Shown: piece after piece, positions 13,484 through 22,420 of the stretch
How positions within the stretch are numbered: the first letter of the stretch is position 1
Layout: every line of letters begins with the position of its first letter
Virus record (IMG/VR): IMGVR_UViG_3300030419_000859
Coordinates: 1 to 22,420 of that record
Length of the DNA: 22,420 nt
Reading direction: 5' to 3' (one strand)
From: a virus
Notes under the pieces: model-generated
What the model saw: the letters and a program-made list of their open reading frames with translations, nothing else
The model's database searches: none
What the model was told of the DNA's origin: nothing
Program-made: the position numbers and the translations under genes

Positions 13484-14683
13484 ATGTCAGGTGGAGGTGG
13501 TGGCAGCGGAGGTCTTACTGAAGATCAAAAACGCTACCAAGAAGAGAAGTGGAAGTTTGATTGGCAGATGCTGGAGAATAGAACTAACTATCAGAAAGCC
13601 CAGCATATTGCATCAACTAGAAACCAAGAGGCTATAAGGCAACAAAAGAATGCCACAGCCATGAATGAATGGGTTGACAAAGAGAAGATGCGGATCTTTG
13701 ATTATAATAATCAGATTGAAGCATACAACGCTAGTGTCAACGCTTATGAAGAACAATTAGATTATAACGCTGTAGCTGCTGAGATACAAGCTTCAGATAA
13801 TAATAGAAAATATAACGAACAACTCATTGAAATAGGTTTCAAGAATGAAGATAGGATGATGAACCTAGGCTTCAATAAACGAGATCTTAGTCAAAAATTA
13901 CGAGGAGCTAAATCAGAATTAACAAGCAAATCACAAGGTGCTATGCTGGAAGGCTTGCAAAAGCAAGGTCAAGTACTAGCATCAGGTCAGACTGGTAGAA
14001 GTGCGCGTAAGAACTTACAAGCTGTACTAGCCCAGCAAGGCTCAGTACAAGCTGGTTTAGCGGCACAGTTAACTCAAGAACAAACTGGTTATGCCTTTGC
14101 TTTAGAGAAAGCTGAATTAGGATCTAAGTTTGCTGGAAGGCAATTACTAGCTTCTATGGATAGTGCTAAAGGACAATGGCAAGCAGATCAAACAACTAAC
14201 TTATTACAGAAGTACTCTGCTGATATTCAAGCAGAAGCATCACTTGCACCTGTACCTAAGTTACCACCACAGATGTCAGCTCCTATTGATCTACCTAGTC
14301 CTGAGATACCCCCATTACCTGATAGCCTTACAGCAGAACAATGGAAAGCTCTTAAGCCGCCTGAAGACGTTGGTGGAGGAAGTACTAGCGGTGGTCTTAT
14401 GGGATTCATTATGGCTGGTGCTCAAGTGGCTGGAGCCTTTGCAGGTTCAGATGATAGATTGAAATATGATATAACACGTGTAGGCACCTCACCATCTGGT
14501 ATACCTAAATACACGTTTAAATATAGAATGGATGGTAAACATGGTCCTAAATACATAGGAACCTCCGCTCAAGATTTAATTTCAATGGGTCGTAAAGATG
14601 CCGTTGGACAAAAAGAAAAAGACGGATTCTATTACGTTGACTACAGTAAGCTGGATGTTGACATGGAAGTCGTTACAACATAA
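13484..14683 (+). CDS. Internal virion (ejection) protein, T7 gp14-like, with C-terminal S74-type domain
   Basis: The 399-aa protein starts at ATG 13484 after a perfect AGGAGGA (13474-13480). It begins with a Gly-rich stretch, then long Gln/Asn/Glu-rich coiled coils (about residues 12-250) including SGQTGRSARKNLQAVLAQQG, typical of gp14-like ejection proteins. A proline-rich linker (about 258-290) and a hydrophobic helix (GLMGFIMAGAQVAGAFAG, about 304-321) lead to a last 78-residue segment, SDDRLKYDITRVGTSPSGIP...YIGTSAQDL...VDY. This segment matches the start of peptidase S74 / intramolecular chaperone domains, with Ser322 and Lys327 at dyad spacing. T7 gp14 is released into the host outer envelope at ejection. 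The S74-type end is absent from T7 gp14 (197 aa). Confidence 0.85.
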   Translation: MSGGGGGSGGLTEDQKRYQEEKWKFDWQMLENRTNYQKAQHIASTRNQEAIRQQKNATAMNEWVDKEKMRIFDYNNQIEAYNASVNAYEEQLDYNAVAAEIQASDNNRKYNEQLIEIGFKNEDRMMNLGFNKRDLSQKLRGAKSELTSKSQGAMLEGLQKQGQVLASGQTGRSARKNLQAVLAQQGSVQAGLAAQLTQEQTGYAFALEKAELGSKFAGRQLLASMDSAKGQWQADQTTNLLQKYSADIQAEASLAPVPKLPPQMSAPIDLPSPEIPPLPDSLTAEQWKALKPPEDVGGGSTSGGLMGFIMAGAQVAGAFAGSDDRLKYDITRVGTSPSGIPKYTFKYRMDGKHGPKYIGTSAQDLISMGRKDAVGQKEKDGFYYVDYSKLDVDMEVVTT

Positions 14684-14692
14684 ACTAACTAA

Positions 14693-17458
14693 ATGGCCAT
14701 TCTATACAAAGGGTACGCCCAAGAGAAAGGCTTTGGTGCTAATTTAGTTGACGTTCCTGATCCTTCAAAGAAAATACGTGAGCAAGGCTTAGTTGCCATG
14801 GCTCACATGAAGGATCAGATTGAATGGAACAATAAGCAAAGCCAAAGATTTGTCTCACAACTAGAATCAAACGCTACACAAGAAGCTAAGGCTCACGAAA
14901 CTGCTTTTAATATAGGACAAGATATATCAGAGACAGTTGCTAATCAAAAATGGGAGAACTTTGAATCTCGTATTAAAGCAGGGGAAGCTAAAAGAGCAGC
15001 AAAAACAAAGCAAGTACAAGACTTATTAAATCTTACTAAAACTGGAGCTAAGCTTTGGAAACAGTATGATGCTAAGTTAAAGAACGATGCTGATCAATTT
15101 GCATTAGGTTTATACGACCAACATGGTATTGGTTTAAAGAAGCTTAATGCTATTAAAGATATATCAGCTGAAATATGGAATGACTCAGCAAAGCGTGAAG
15201 CTGCATTAAGAGCTGCCGGCTTAGACGGTGTACCTTCTGATGTTTTAGATAGAGTAAGAAGCGCAGGTAGCTATAGATCTATTGCTATAGCTAAGCAGGA
15301 TGCTAGACGTTTTGCAATGAGCAAACCTGCTTACTATGCAGAACACTATTCTTCTGAAATAGAAGTTGGTGGTGTTCGCATGAGTCTTGAAAATGCTGTA
15401 ACATCTGCACAAGTTGAAACTGTATTACAACAGTTAGATGCTCAGCATAGACGAGAGATGGGTCCAAACGCTCCATCTTCTAAGATGCTTGCATTAGGCG
15501 GTGGCTATGCATTAATGGATAATGCTAGAGCTGCTGTACTTAGAGGTAAGAGAGAAGACTTAAAAGCAGAAGCTGAGAAGAAAAAATATGCTAATACTAA
15601 GCTCCTGTTAAATGACTTCATGGGACCAAACGAGAGAGGTATCTCTAGTCCTGGAGCTGGTGCTTTAAAAACTATACATTATCTTGCTGGTCATACAGAA
15701 GATTCACCTGCTAGTGGAGAAGAACTTTCTAGAGCCAGACAAGATGTTGTAGGAGCTTTAATACATGGATTAGAAGAAGATGACTTCACATGGGATGATG
15801 TAAAGGACTTAGAGAATACACCAATTCCAAATTTTAAAGGTGGTGGCAGTCCTACCTTTGGTAGTTTATATAAAAAGGATTGGGCTAAGTTAGAAGATGC
15901 TGGATTAGAAGCAGCTAAAAGAGAACAAGCTAGAGCTAATGTAGATCTCATAGCTCATAAAGCTGATGACTTAAAATTTAAAAGTGAGCTTTTAAACATA
16001 GCATCTACAGATCCTAGTGCTTCTACTTGGAGTAAATACCATAGTATAGCTATTAAAAATAATTGGCCAGAGGCAGCTATGTTTGCTTCTAACCAATTAA
16101 CTCGTGGACAAAGTGCTAATGGTGATGCTGATTCTATAGCTGATGTAAAGGAAAGGTTAGCTAGAAACGAGCATATACCAATAGAAGAGTTACAAAGATA
16201 TGGAGCATCACCAACAGCTTTCGCTACTATGAGTCAACTAGTTAATGAAGCTAGTCCTTGGTTACCAGAAGCTGGAGGTAATGGTGAGTTCATAGAAGAT
16301 ACAGTAGATGCCTATTTAAATAACATCATACCAGAGAACCTACTTGGACCTGATGACCCTACACGTGGCTTTGCTAAAAGATCTGCAGTTTCTATGGCTA
16401 GAGCTCAGTACAAAGCTTATATGTTAAAACATGATAATCATGATGATGCTTTGGCACACAGCTTATCTTATTTAGAAGGTAAGATGTTCTCTAAAGATCC
16501 GAACAATGTATTTAAAAAGAAATGGAATGAAAATACCAATCAACATGAGTTTGGAGGATTCTCTCTTAATAGAGGACAAGTAGATGCTATTGAAATTGAT
16601 AATAAAATTATAAGCACTACTTTGTTTAACAAACCTAATGCTATTTATAACCAACCTTTCATAGCAAAAGGTAAGCTTGCACGTAAAGCCGAGCTATTAC
16701 AACAAGGACGACACCAGCAAATTTTACCACGTGCTACCTTTATCAGCTATACTACTAAAGGTAATTTACCTGCTTTAAAAGCTGAGATGGCACAAATAGA
16801 ATACTACAATAAGTTAGCTAAAGAAAATGGTGATCCTTTAATACCACAGTATCCTAAGTGGTACCAACAGAAAGTTAATAAAGCTTATGAAGGTATACAT
16901 CCTTCTCAATATAGATTATTAGAATCTTATGATTACTGTGATGTCAATAAAGCTGCATGTAATAGCGGTATGAATCCTATTTACCAAAGACCTTCAATGG
17001 TTAAAGCTAGAACTATACTTTCTGAAACATTAGGCACAGGAGAAAATTATAATTCTACTGAAAAAGGTAGCAGTATAGATAGAAGTGATTTAGGATTCAG
17101 CTTAACTGGAACCACGCTTAGACAAATAATTCAACTTCAAGAAGCTGGTACTATAGTTACAGTAGGTAGATATCAATTCGATTTAGAAGCATTACAACAA
17201 GCTATTCAAACAACTGGTATGCCTTTAGATAATAAATTCACTGAAGATAATCAAGACATTTTATTTGATTCTTATTTTAAAACAAAAGGATCTGAAATAT
17301 CTAGTAATGTGAAAAATGAAGAGACTAGATTCTTACTTCAAAATATTCATGAGTCTACTAACTCAGATAAATTAAGTGATTTAGGTTTTCATAATCCTTC
17401 ATTATTATCTGCAGCTGCTTATGCTGAATTAAATAGGAGGAATCGTTATGCAGCCTGA
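14693..17458 (+). CDS. Internal virion (ejection) protein, T7 gp15-like, with C-terminal lysozyme-like domain
   Basis: The 921-aa protein is longer than T7 gp15 (747 aa). The N-terminal third is highly helical and charged, with coiled coils, as in gp15 proteins that build the periplasmic ejection tube. A C-terminal region (about residues 769-865) has the pattern TILSETLGTGENYNS...TLRQIIQLQEAG...VGRYQFDLEALQQAI...KFTEDNQDILFDSYF. This resembles phage muramidase domains, in which an E near an NYN motif and a GRYQF segment frame the sugar-binding groove. Candidate catalytic Glu residues are E778 and E784. The domain would open peptidoglycan for ejection. There is no Shine-Dalgarno before ATG 14693. 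The end overlaps the gp16-like gene by 11 nt and contains its Shine-Dalgarno. Confidence 0.85.
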   Translation: MAILYKGYAQEKGFGANLVDVPDPSKKIREQGLVAMAHMKDQIEWNNKQSQRFVSQLESNATQEAKAHETAFNIGQDISETVANQKWENFESRIKAGEAKRAAKTKQVQDLLNLTKTGAKLWKQYDAKLKNDADQFALGLYDQHGIGLKKLNAIKDISAEIWNDSAKREAALRAAGLDGVPSDVLDRVRSAGSYRSIAIAKQDARRFAMSKPAYYAEHYSSEIEVGGVRMSLENAVTSAQVETVLQQLDAQHRREMGPNAPSSKMLALGGGYALMDNARAAVLRGKREDLKAEAEKKKYANTKLLLNDFMGPNERGISSPGAGALKTIHYLAGHTEDSPASGEELSRARQDVVGALIHGLEEDDFTWDDVKDLENTPIPNFKGGGSPTFGSLYKKDWAKLEDAGLEAAKREQARANVDLIAHKADDLKFKSELLNIASTDPSASTWSKYHSIAIKNNWPEAAMFASNQLTRGQSANGDADSIADVKERLARNEHIPIEELQRYGASPTAFATMSQLVNEASPWLPEAGGNGEFIEDTVDAYLNNIIPENLLGPDDPTRGFAKRSAVSMARAQYKAYMLKHDNHDDALAHSLSYLEGKMFSKDPNNVFKKKWNENTNQHEFGGFSLNRGQVDAIEIDNKIISTTLFNKPNAIYNQPFIAKGKLARKAELLQQGRHQQILPRATFISYTTKGNLPALKAEMAQIEYYNKLAKENGDPLIPQYPKWYQQKVNKAYEGIHPSQYRLLESYDYCDVNKAACNSGMNPIYQRPSMVKARTILSETLGTGENYNSTEKGSSIDRSDLGFSLTGTTLRQIIQLQEAGTIVTVGRYQFDLEALQQAIQTTGMPLDNKFTEDNQDILFDSYFKTKGSEISSNVKNEETRFLLQNIHESTNSDKLSDLGFHNPSLLSAAAYAELNRRNRYAA

Positions 17459-20400
17459 AGAACAGAATTTTGGTCTAATTGAAGAAGATGAAATGCTTCG
17501 ACAATCAGCTCAAATAGAAAACGATTACAATAGGAAACGAGAAGAAGGTCAAATTGAAGGTGATCTTAATCCTGAACAAGGAGAAGAAGTAGAACCTACA
17601 GAAGAACCTAAAGATACCTTCAGTAACTGGACTCATAAAATACCTATTGTAGGTCAAGCTAAATGGGCTATGGATTCAGCTGCTTTAGGTGTAGGAGATT
17701 TTGCTGCTGATGCAGTGGGTCTTATACCTTGGCTTAAACCTGTTGATGAATGGTGGGATAAAAACTCTCCCAGATCAAATCATCCAGCACATAAATTAAT
17801 AAGAGATGCTTCATCAATTATTATTCCATCAGTAGCTGGTGGTATGGGTATAGTACGTGGAGCTACTGTAGCTACTAAAGCTATGACAATACCAAGTGCT
17901 ATTAAAACTCTTGGTGTCGTTGGTGCTTATACAGGAGCTGATACAGCTGTAGCTGCTATATCTTCTCATTCTAAAAAAGATGATAACTTGGCTGGTACTC
18001 TTAATAAATGGTTAGGTTGGGATATACCTTGGGCTACTAGAGCTGGAGACAGTCCTGATGTACGTTGGAAAAAGAATGTATATGAAGCAGCTGGTATGGC
18101 AGGTGGTGTAGAACTACTTGGTGTAGCATTCGCTTTTGCTAGGAAAACTAAAATGATTCCTAGAGATGAAGTAGCTGAAGTAGCTGTGAGACAAAGAGAA
18201 GCTAAGTATGCTGGTTATGATAACCCTATTTCAGCTGAAGTAGAAAGCGGTAGAGCTGCTAGAGAAGCTGCTCAAATGGATGAAATGAGAAGAGCTATAG
18301 ATGCTGATCCACAAGGTACAGTTTACAATGCATTTGTAAATGATATTGGACCTGATGATGCTGGTAAAGCTGTTATCAATACAGACCCTGATCCATTATT
18401 AGCTAAAGTAAATCATACTCAAATACAAAATGACTTAGATACCTTACATGGTAGAGCAGCTCCTGTAGTTGATGAAGCTTTTAATAGAGAGTTCCTTCAT
18501 GCTATAGATGGTAATGACAGGTTTAGAAAACTAGATCAGTTATTTGATAGGATCTCACCTAACATTGATGCAGTAGTAAATGGTAAGACCATTAAAGCTG
18601 AGCAGATGAATAGGTCTGTAGATAATCTAACCAATGCAGTCTTTGGACAAGACCTCCCATTAAAGGAATTTGAGTTCATTGTAGATGATATGAAGTCATC
18701 AATCTTCAATTCTAATGAATTTTTAGATGAAGAGAACTGGATAATAGCCTCTCGTGCATTTGAAAATGCATATAATAAGCTCTTTGATCCTAATCAAATG
18801 AGAGCTTCTGCTATGCTAACCCAGCAAGCAGCTGATAATATATCAGATGCTGCTACAGCAGTCAAGACTTTAGGAGAACAAGCTGACTCAACTAGACAAA
18901 TGAATATCATCTGGGATAAGATGAATTTATTAGGTCAAGAAGTACAAGTTAATAGATATATTGTTAATAAAGCAAAAGAGTATCAGAAGTTAAAAGTAGC
19001 TGGTAATGTAGATGATGTTATAACATGGATGAATCGCCAAGGCGGTGACTTTGATGAATACGTTAGACACGTTAAAGCAGAAGGTGGTAAAATAAATGAA
19101 ATGCTTAAAAAGGTTTCTAAAGAAAACCCTGCTTATTATAAAGCTTTCATAGAAGCTTTCGATGCTTCCAATGGTAAAATCGATTCAATCGATAAACTAC
19201 GCAGAGTAGCTGAAAGTAATATAGGTTTAATTAAAAAAGGATTTATTGACGGTGAACCTGAATTACCTAGTATGTTAATTAAGCAGATACATGCTGCAAG
19301 AATTAACGGTTTACTATCTGGTCTAGCACCAGTACGTGCAGCAGCTGGTAACTCTATGTTAACTGCTTTAAAGCCAGTCTCTGTATTTGCTGGAGCATAC
19401 CTACAAGGTCAGCCAGGAGCGTTCAAACGTGCTATGTATACCTATGGTGGTATCATAGAAAACTTTAAGCGTGGTCTTAAGGTAATGGCTAATGAATGGG
19501 ATTTAGCTAGAATGCATCCTGAAGAAGCTATGATGCGTGGTCGTGTTGACCTTAAACAAGCTCAGATGGATCAACTTGAATACATGGAATCCATGGCTGA
19601 TGGTTGGAGAAAAGCTAAAGAACCTGGTTGGCAAGCTAAGGTAGCTCTATGGAATATGACTAAAAATGTATCATGGTGGAACAAACAACAGTTTGTACGC
19701 TGGGGTACTAACGCCTTATACGCTATTGATGGAATGACTAATTCTTTCATGGCTAGTGGCATGGCTAGAGCTAGAGCATATGATGAGGTGCTAAAGGCAC
19801 ATGAAGGTGCTGTTAATTTTGACGAGCTATTTGTCAAAAAACAACGTGAGTTATATTCTGAAATGTTTGATGAAACAGGCAAACTAACAGATGAAGCTGC
19901 TAAGTATGCATCACAAGAAATTGCATTAAACTTAGATAATACAACAGTAAAACACTTTGAAAACTTCCTTGAATCAGTACCAGTAGCTAAGGGTATATTC
20001 ATGTTCCCTAGAACTGGTATAAATGCTGCACAGTTATCTTGGACATTTAACCCCTTAAGTAGTCTAGGTGTAGCAATACCTAAGATGAAAAGGGTTATGA
20101 AAGCTGTTACTCAATCAGAACAATTAAATGCTCTTGCAGAACATAGTATAAGACCGCAATCAGGACAAGATATGGCAGCTGCCTTTGCAGCTCTTAAATC
20201 AGAGTATATTGGAAGGCAGATAATGGGTAGTACTGTAGTTATGGGTACTGCTGTATGGGCGTTAAATGGTAACTTAACAGGATCTGGTCCTCAAGATGGT
20301 GCTCAAAGAGCAGCTCTAATGAGGATGGGTTGGAGACCTTTCTCTATTAAGAATCCTATTACTGGTGAATGGAGAAGCTATCAAGGCTTTGAACCTTTCT

Positions 20401-21290
20401 CTCAAGTAATGGGACTTGCAGCTGACATGGTGTACCACGGTACTCGTGTAGATCAAGCTGTCACAGAGGATTGGTTTAGAAAACTATCATTTGCAATCAG
20501 TATGAATATTACCAATAATACATTTATTGGAGGCTTTGAGCCTTTAGCAGGTATGCTTACAGGTGACGCAACTGGTTGGAATAGATTCTGGGCTCAACAG
20601 ACTGACCAAGTTATACCTATGAAAGGTGTAAGAACTATATTGAATAATGCTATCAGTCCACAGTTAAGAGATGTAAACAATGACTTTATGGCTTACCTAG
20701 CTAATGGTAGTAAGTTTATGTTTGGTGGTAGTGAAAGAGATGCATTACCTAATCTACTAGATGTTTATACTGGTAAACCTATTAACTATCATGAACCTAT
20801 AACTGCTTATGCCAATGCTATACTACCTTTCTTTAAACAGAATGGTGATATGGAACCTTGGAGACAGTGGTTATTAAGTACTGGTTGGTCTGGATTACAA
20901 AAGATAAGAAAGAATAAATATACTAAAGAACCTTTATCACCTAGAGATAGACATTTTATTAATAACTGGATAGCTAAGAATGCTAATCTTCAAGGACAGA
21001 TCACTGAGTTGATGACTCAGAATGATGGATTCTTTGCTAAGAAAGCAAAAGAATGGCATAAGGTTAAAGGAAAGATGCCTATTAAACAAAGCTTGGTTCA
21101 TAGAGAATTAGATCGTATACATGACCGTGCTTTTGAAGGAGCATGGAATGCACTTGAAGCGTACAATGCTCAATTTACTACACAAGGTAGATTGCTCAAA
21201 ATGCGTGATTACGATCTAAGACGTGGGATGGATAGCGAAGCCTTAGAAACACAAAAACAGATTCTTAAACTACAAAAAATGCGTAAATAA
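17448..21290 (+). CDS. Internal virion (ejection) protein, T7 gp16-like
   Basis: The 1280-aa protein is close to T7 gp16 (1318 aa) and lies in the same order, after gp15-like and before the fibre gene. It starts at ATG 17448, set by a perfect AGGAGG at 17435-17440 inside the previous gene. The N-terminus is acidic, without the lytic transglycosylase domain of T7 gp16. Hydrophobic, glycine-rich segments occur at about residues 70-95, 115-170 and 920-945 (IMGSTVVMGTAVWALNGNL), suiting a channel that crosses the inner membrane during ejection. The long centre is helical, and the end is a basic coiled coil (RGMDSEALETQKQILKLQKM). gp16-family proteins line the ejection conduit and pull DNA into the cell. 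Confidence 0.88.
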   Translation: MQPEEQNFGLIEEDEMLRQSAQIENDYNRKREEGQIEGDLNPEQGEEVEPTEEPKDTFSNWTHKIPIVGQAKWAMDSAALGVGDFAADAVGLIPWLKPVDEWWDKNSPRSNHPAHKLIRDASSIIIPSVAGGMGIVRGATVATKAMTIPSAIKTLGVVGAYTGADTAVAAISSHSKKDDNLAGTLNKWLGWDIPWATRAGDSPDVRWKKNVYEAAGMAGGVELLGVAFAFARKTKMIPRDEVAEVAVRQREAKYAGYDNPISAEVESGRAAREAAQMDEMRRAIDADPQGTVYNAFVNDIGPDDAGKAVINTDPDPLLAKVNHTQIQNDLDTLHGRAAPVVDEAFNREFLHAIDGNDRFRKLDQLFDRISPNIDAVVNGKTIKAEQMNRSVDNLTNAVFGQDLPLKEFEFIVDDMKSSIFNSNEFLDEENWIIASRAFENAYNKLFDPNQMRASAMLTQQAADNISDAATAVKTLGEQADSTRQMNIIWDKMNLLGQEVQVNRYIVNKAKEYQKLKVAGNVDDVITWMNRQGGDFDEYVRHVKAEGGKINEMLKKVSKENPAYYKAFIEAFDASNGKIDSIDKLRRVAESNIGLIKKGFIDGEPELPSMLIKQIHAARINGLLSGLAPVRAAAGNSMLTALKPVSVFAGAYLQGQPGAFKRAMYTYGGIIENFKRGLKVMANEWDLARMHPEEAMMRGRVDLKQAQMDQLEYMESMADGWRKAKEPGWQAKVALWNMTKNVSWWNKQQFVRWGTNALYAIDGMTNSFMASGMARARAYDEVLKAHEGAVNFDELFVKKQRELYSEMFDETGKLTDEAAKYASQEIALNLDNTTVKHFENFLESVPVAKGIFMFPRTGINAAQLSWTFNPLSSLGVAIPKMKRVMKAVTQSEQLNALAEHSIRPQSGQDMAAAFAALKSEYIGRQIMGSTVVMGTAVWALNGNLTGSGPQDGAQRAALMRMGWRPFSIKNPITGEWRSYQGFEPFSQVMGLAADMVYHGTRVDQAVTEDWFRKLSFAISMNITNNTFIGGFEPLAGMLTGDATGWNRFWAQQTDQVIPMKGVRTILNNAISPQLRDVNNDFMAYLANGSKFMFGGSERDALPNLLDVYTGKPINYHEPITAYANAILPFFKQNGDMEPWRQWLLSTGWSGLQKIRKNKYTKEPLSPRDRHFINNWIAKNANLQGQITELMTQNDGFFAKKAKEWHKVKGKMPIKQSLVHRELDRIHDRAFEGAWNALEAYNAQFTTQGRLLKMRDYDLRRGMDSEALETQKQILKLQKMRK

Positions 21291-21295
21291 GCATT

Positions 21296-22420
21296 ATGGC
21301 TACAACTTCAAATTCATATACAGGCAACAATTCCACCGTTGACTTTGCCTTCACATTTCCATATTTAAAGTCTACGGATATTAAGGTAAGCCTTGATGAA
21401 GTAGTACAAACCCTTACAACTCATTACACTTTACATAATGCAACAACTATAAGATTTGTCTCTGCTCCTGGTACAGGGGTTGCAGTTAAAATCTATAGAG
21501 ATACAGCATCTGATTCATTAGCTGCAACCTTCCATCCAGGTTCAGCTATTAGATCCAGTGATTTAAATGATAACTTTACGCAGAATATATACGTTACTCA
21601 GGAAGCGGAGAATGACGCTGCTACCTCTCTTACTAACTCTAGGGTTCTTGAAAGTGGCGCTTATGTATCTGCTATTTCAAAAGCTACAACTGCTTTAAGT
21701 AACTCAACCACAGCTATTAGTACTGCTAACACCGCTAGCACCAACGCCACGAACGCTGTTAGTACAGCTAACACAGCTTCAACTAATGCAACTAATGCGG
21801 TAAATACTGCGAACAGCGCTTCAACGACAGCTACTAACGCAGCTAACTCTGTTGGAGACAAGATCGACCAAGATGGTAGTGTAGCTATGGAAGCTGCTTT
21901 ACCTATGGGATCTAACAAGATAACTGGTCTTGCTGATCCTGCCAGTGCTCAGGATGCTGCCACAAAGAACTATGTAGATACTAACTTCTATACTAAAACC
22001 GATGCTGATGCTAGGTACTACAATTTAGCTAGTGCTGAAGAGATTCAATCTGGTGAAACCTGGTCTGCAGCTGATAACTTAGTTGCTACTACTGCAGCTA
22101 TTGATGCACGTATAACTGATTTAGTTGACGACGTTGGTGGTTTTGTACCTATAGCCAATGAAACATCTTTTCCTAACGCTAATCCTGATGTCAATAATGG
22201 CGCTGGAACTCTTGTTAGTATTAAAGCCCTCTCTGGTTCTATCACCTCCAACGGGAGTGGGGTAGCTACAATATCTAATGGTACTGTAGGTAATTCTACT
22301 GTAACTATTAATGGCTTAGAGAATAGCACTACTTATGCTGCTACATTAGGTATGATCGTAGAAACAACTACTACGTTAAATACCTATACATTCCATAGAG
22401 TAACTCCTAAAGCCACTGAA
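21296..22420 (+). CDS. Tail fibre protein, N-terminal part (T7 gp17-like, partial)
   Basis: This is an open frame from ATG 21296 to the right edge, 375 codons without a stop. Residues 1-95 are the T7 fibre N-terminal anchor type: NSYTGNNSTVDFAFTFPYL, QTLTTHYTL, IRFVSAPGTGVAVKIYRDT and SDLNDNFTQ. This domain docks to the tail ring/nozzle junction. A 14-residue repeat follows (STANTASTNATNAV twice, then NTANSASTTATNAA), an Ala/Asn/Thr-rich trimeric coiled coil of two heptads per unit. Next is MGSNKITGLADPASAQDAATKNYVDT with YTKTDADARYY, a motif common in phage fibres. The receptor-binding end is outside the window. It begins 5 nt after the gp16-like stop, with no clear Shine-Dalgarno. Confidence 0.93.
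   Translation, partial: MATTSNSYTGNNSTVDFAFTFPYLKSTDIKVSLDEVVQTLTTHYTLHNATTIRFVSAPGTGVAVKIYRDTASDSLAATFHPGSAIRSSDLNDNFTQNIYVTQEAENDAATSLTNSRVLESGAYVSAISKATTALSNSTTAISTANTASTNATNAVSTANTASTNATNAVNTANSASTTATNAANSVGDKIDQDGSVAMEAALPMGSNKITGLADPASAQDAATKNYVDTNFYTKTDADARYYNLASAEEIQSGETWSAADNLVATTAAIDARITDLVDDVGGFVPIANETSFPNANPDVNNGAGTLVSIKALSGSITSNGSGVATISNGTVGNSTVTINGLENSTTYAATLGMIVETTTTLNTYTFHRVTPKATE

Noticed and set aside
17448-18000. Lytic transglycosylase domain at the gp16-like N-terminus, as in T7
   Set aside because: No Glu-Ser type catalytic motif or transglycosylase pattern is visible; the region is acidic then hydrophobic.
19571-20002. 143-aa minus-strand frame in the gp16-like gene
   Set aside because: Antisense shadow with no start signal; the + frame is continuous for 1280 codons and fits the T7 order.
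22045-22329. 94-aa minus-strand frame opposite the fibre gene
   Set aside because: Antisense of an open 375-codon fibre frame with clear fibre motifs; the Val/Leu-rich composition is a reverse reading of Asn/Thr/Ser codons.
1-22420. tRNA genes, CRISPR arrays, insertion sequences and integration sites
   Set aside because: No cloverleaf, spaced-repeat array, transposase or integrase was seen; the gaps between genes are too short to hold most of them.

Overview
The window is a stretch of a lytic T7-like cyanophage (a marine podovirus infecting Synechococcus or Prochlorococcus). All genes lie on the + strand, are tightly packed and mostly overlap or abut. They follow the T7 order from the end of the DNA-metabolism block through the morphogenesis block. 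The cyanophage assignment rests on a full-length psbA (photosystem II D1) and an hli (high-light-inducible protein) gene inserted between the scaffolding and major capsid genes, as in P-SSP7-like phages. Nothing indicates lysogeny in this window: there is no integrase, repressor or attachment site.

Layout: 1-1107 holds the end of a probable class I ribonucleotide reductase alpha gene, the beta subunit gene and a small unknown gene. 1111-5057 holds an unknown acidic protein, a gp7.3-like protein, the portal, a small GTG-start gene and the scaffold. 5057-7300 is a host-manipulation cassette: a 32-codon basic peptide, psbA, a 63-aa unknown, hli, a probable glutamine-sensing riboswitch (downstream-peptide type) ahead of a 16-codon peptide, a secreted beta-barrel-like protein and a 43-aa His/Cys-rich membrane peptide. 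7355-9437 holds a probable decoration protein, the major capsid protein and two small proteins, and ends in a strong intrinsic terminator. This is the same logic as T7 T-phi after gene 10. 9455-21290 holds tail tube proteins A and B, a gp13-like protein and internal (ejection) proteins gp14-, gp15- and gp16-like. 21296 to the end is the start of a tail fibre gene.

The genes form one late programme. The reductase supplies dNTPs for replication. D1 and HLIP keep host photosynthesis running during infection. The riboswitch may tie one micropeptide to host nitrogen status. The rest builds the capsid, tail and ejection apparatus. Points of special interest are the riboswitch/micropeptide unit, four genes too short for ordinary ORF calling, a reductase beta subunit with Leu at the usual radical-Tyr position, a lysozyme-like domain at the C-terminus of the gp15-like protein instead of the N-terminus of gp16, an S74-type chaperone-like domain on the gp14-like protein, and a fibre-anchor-like module duplicated inside the tail tube B protein.
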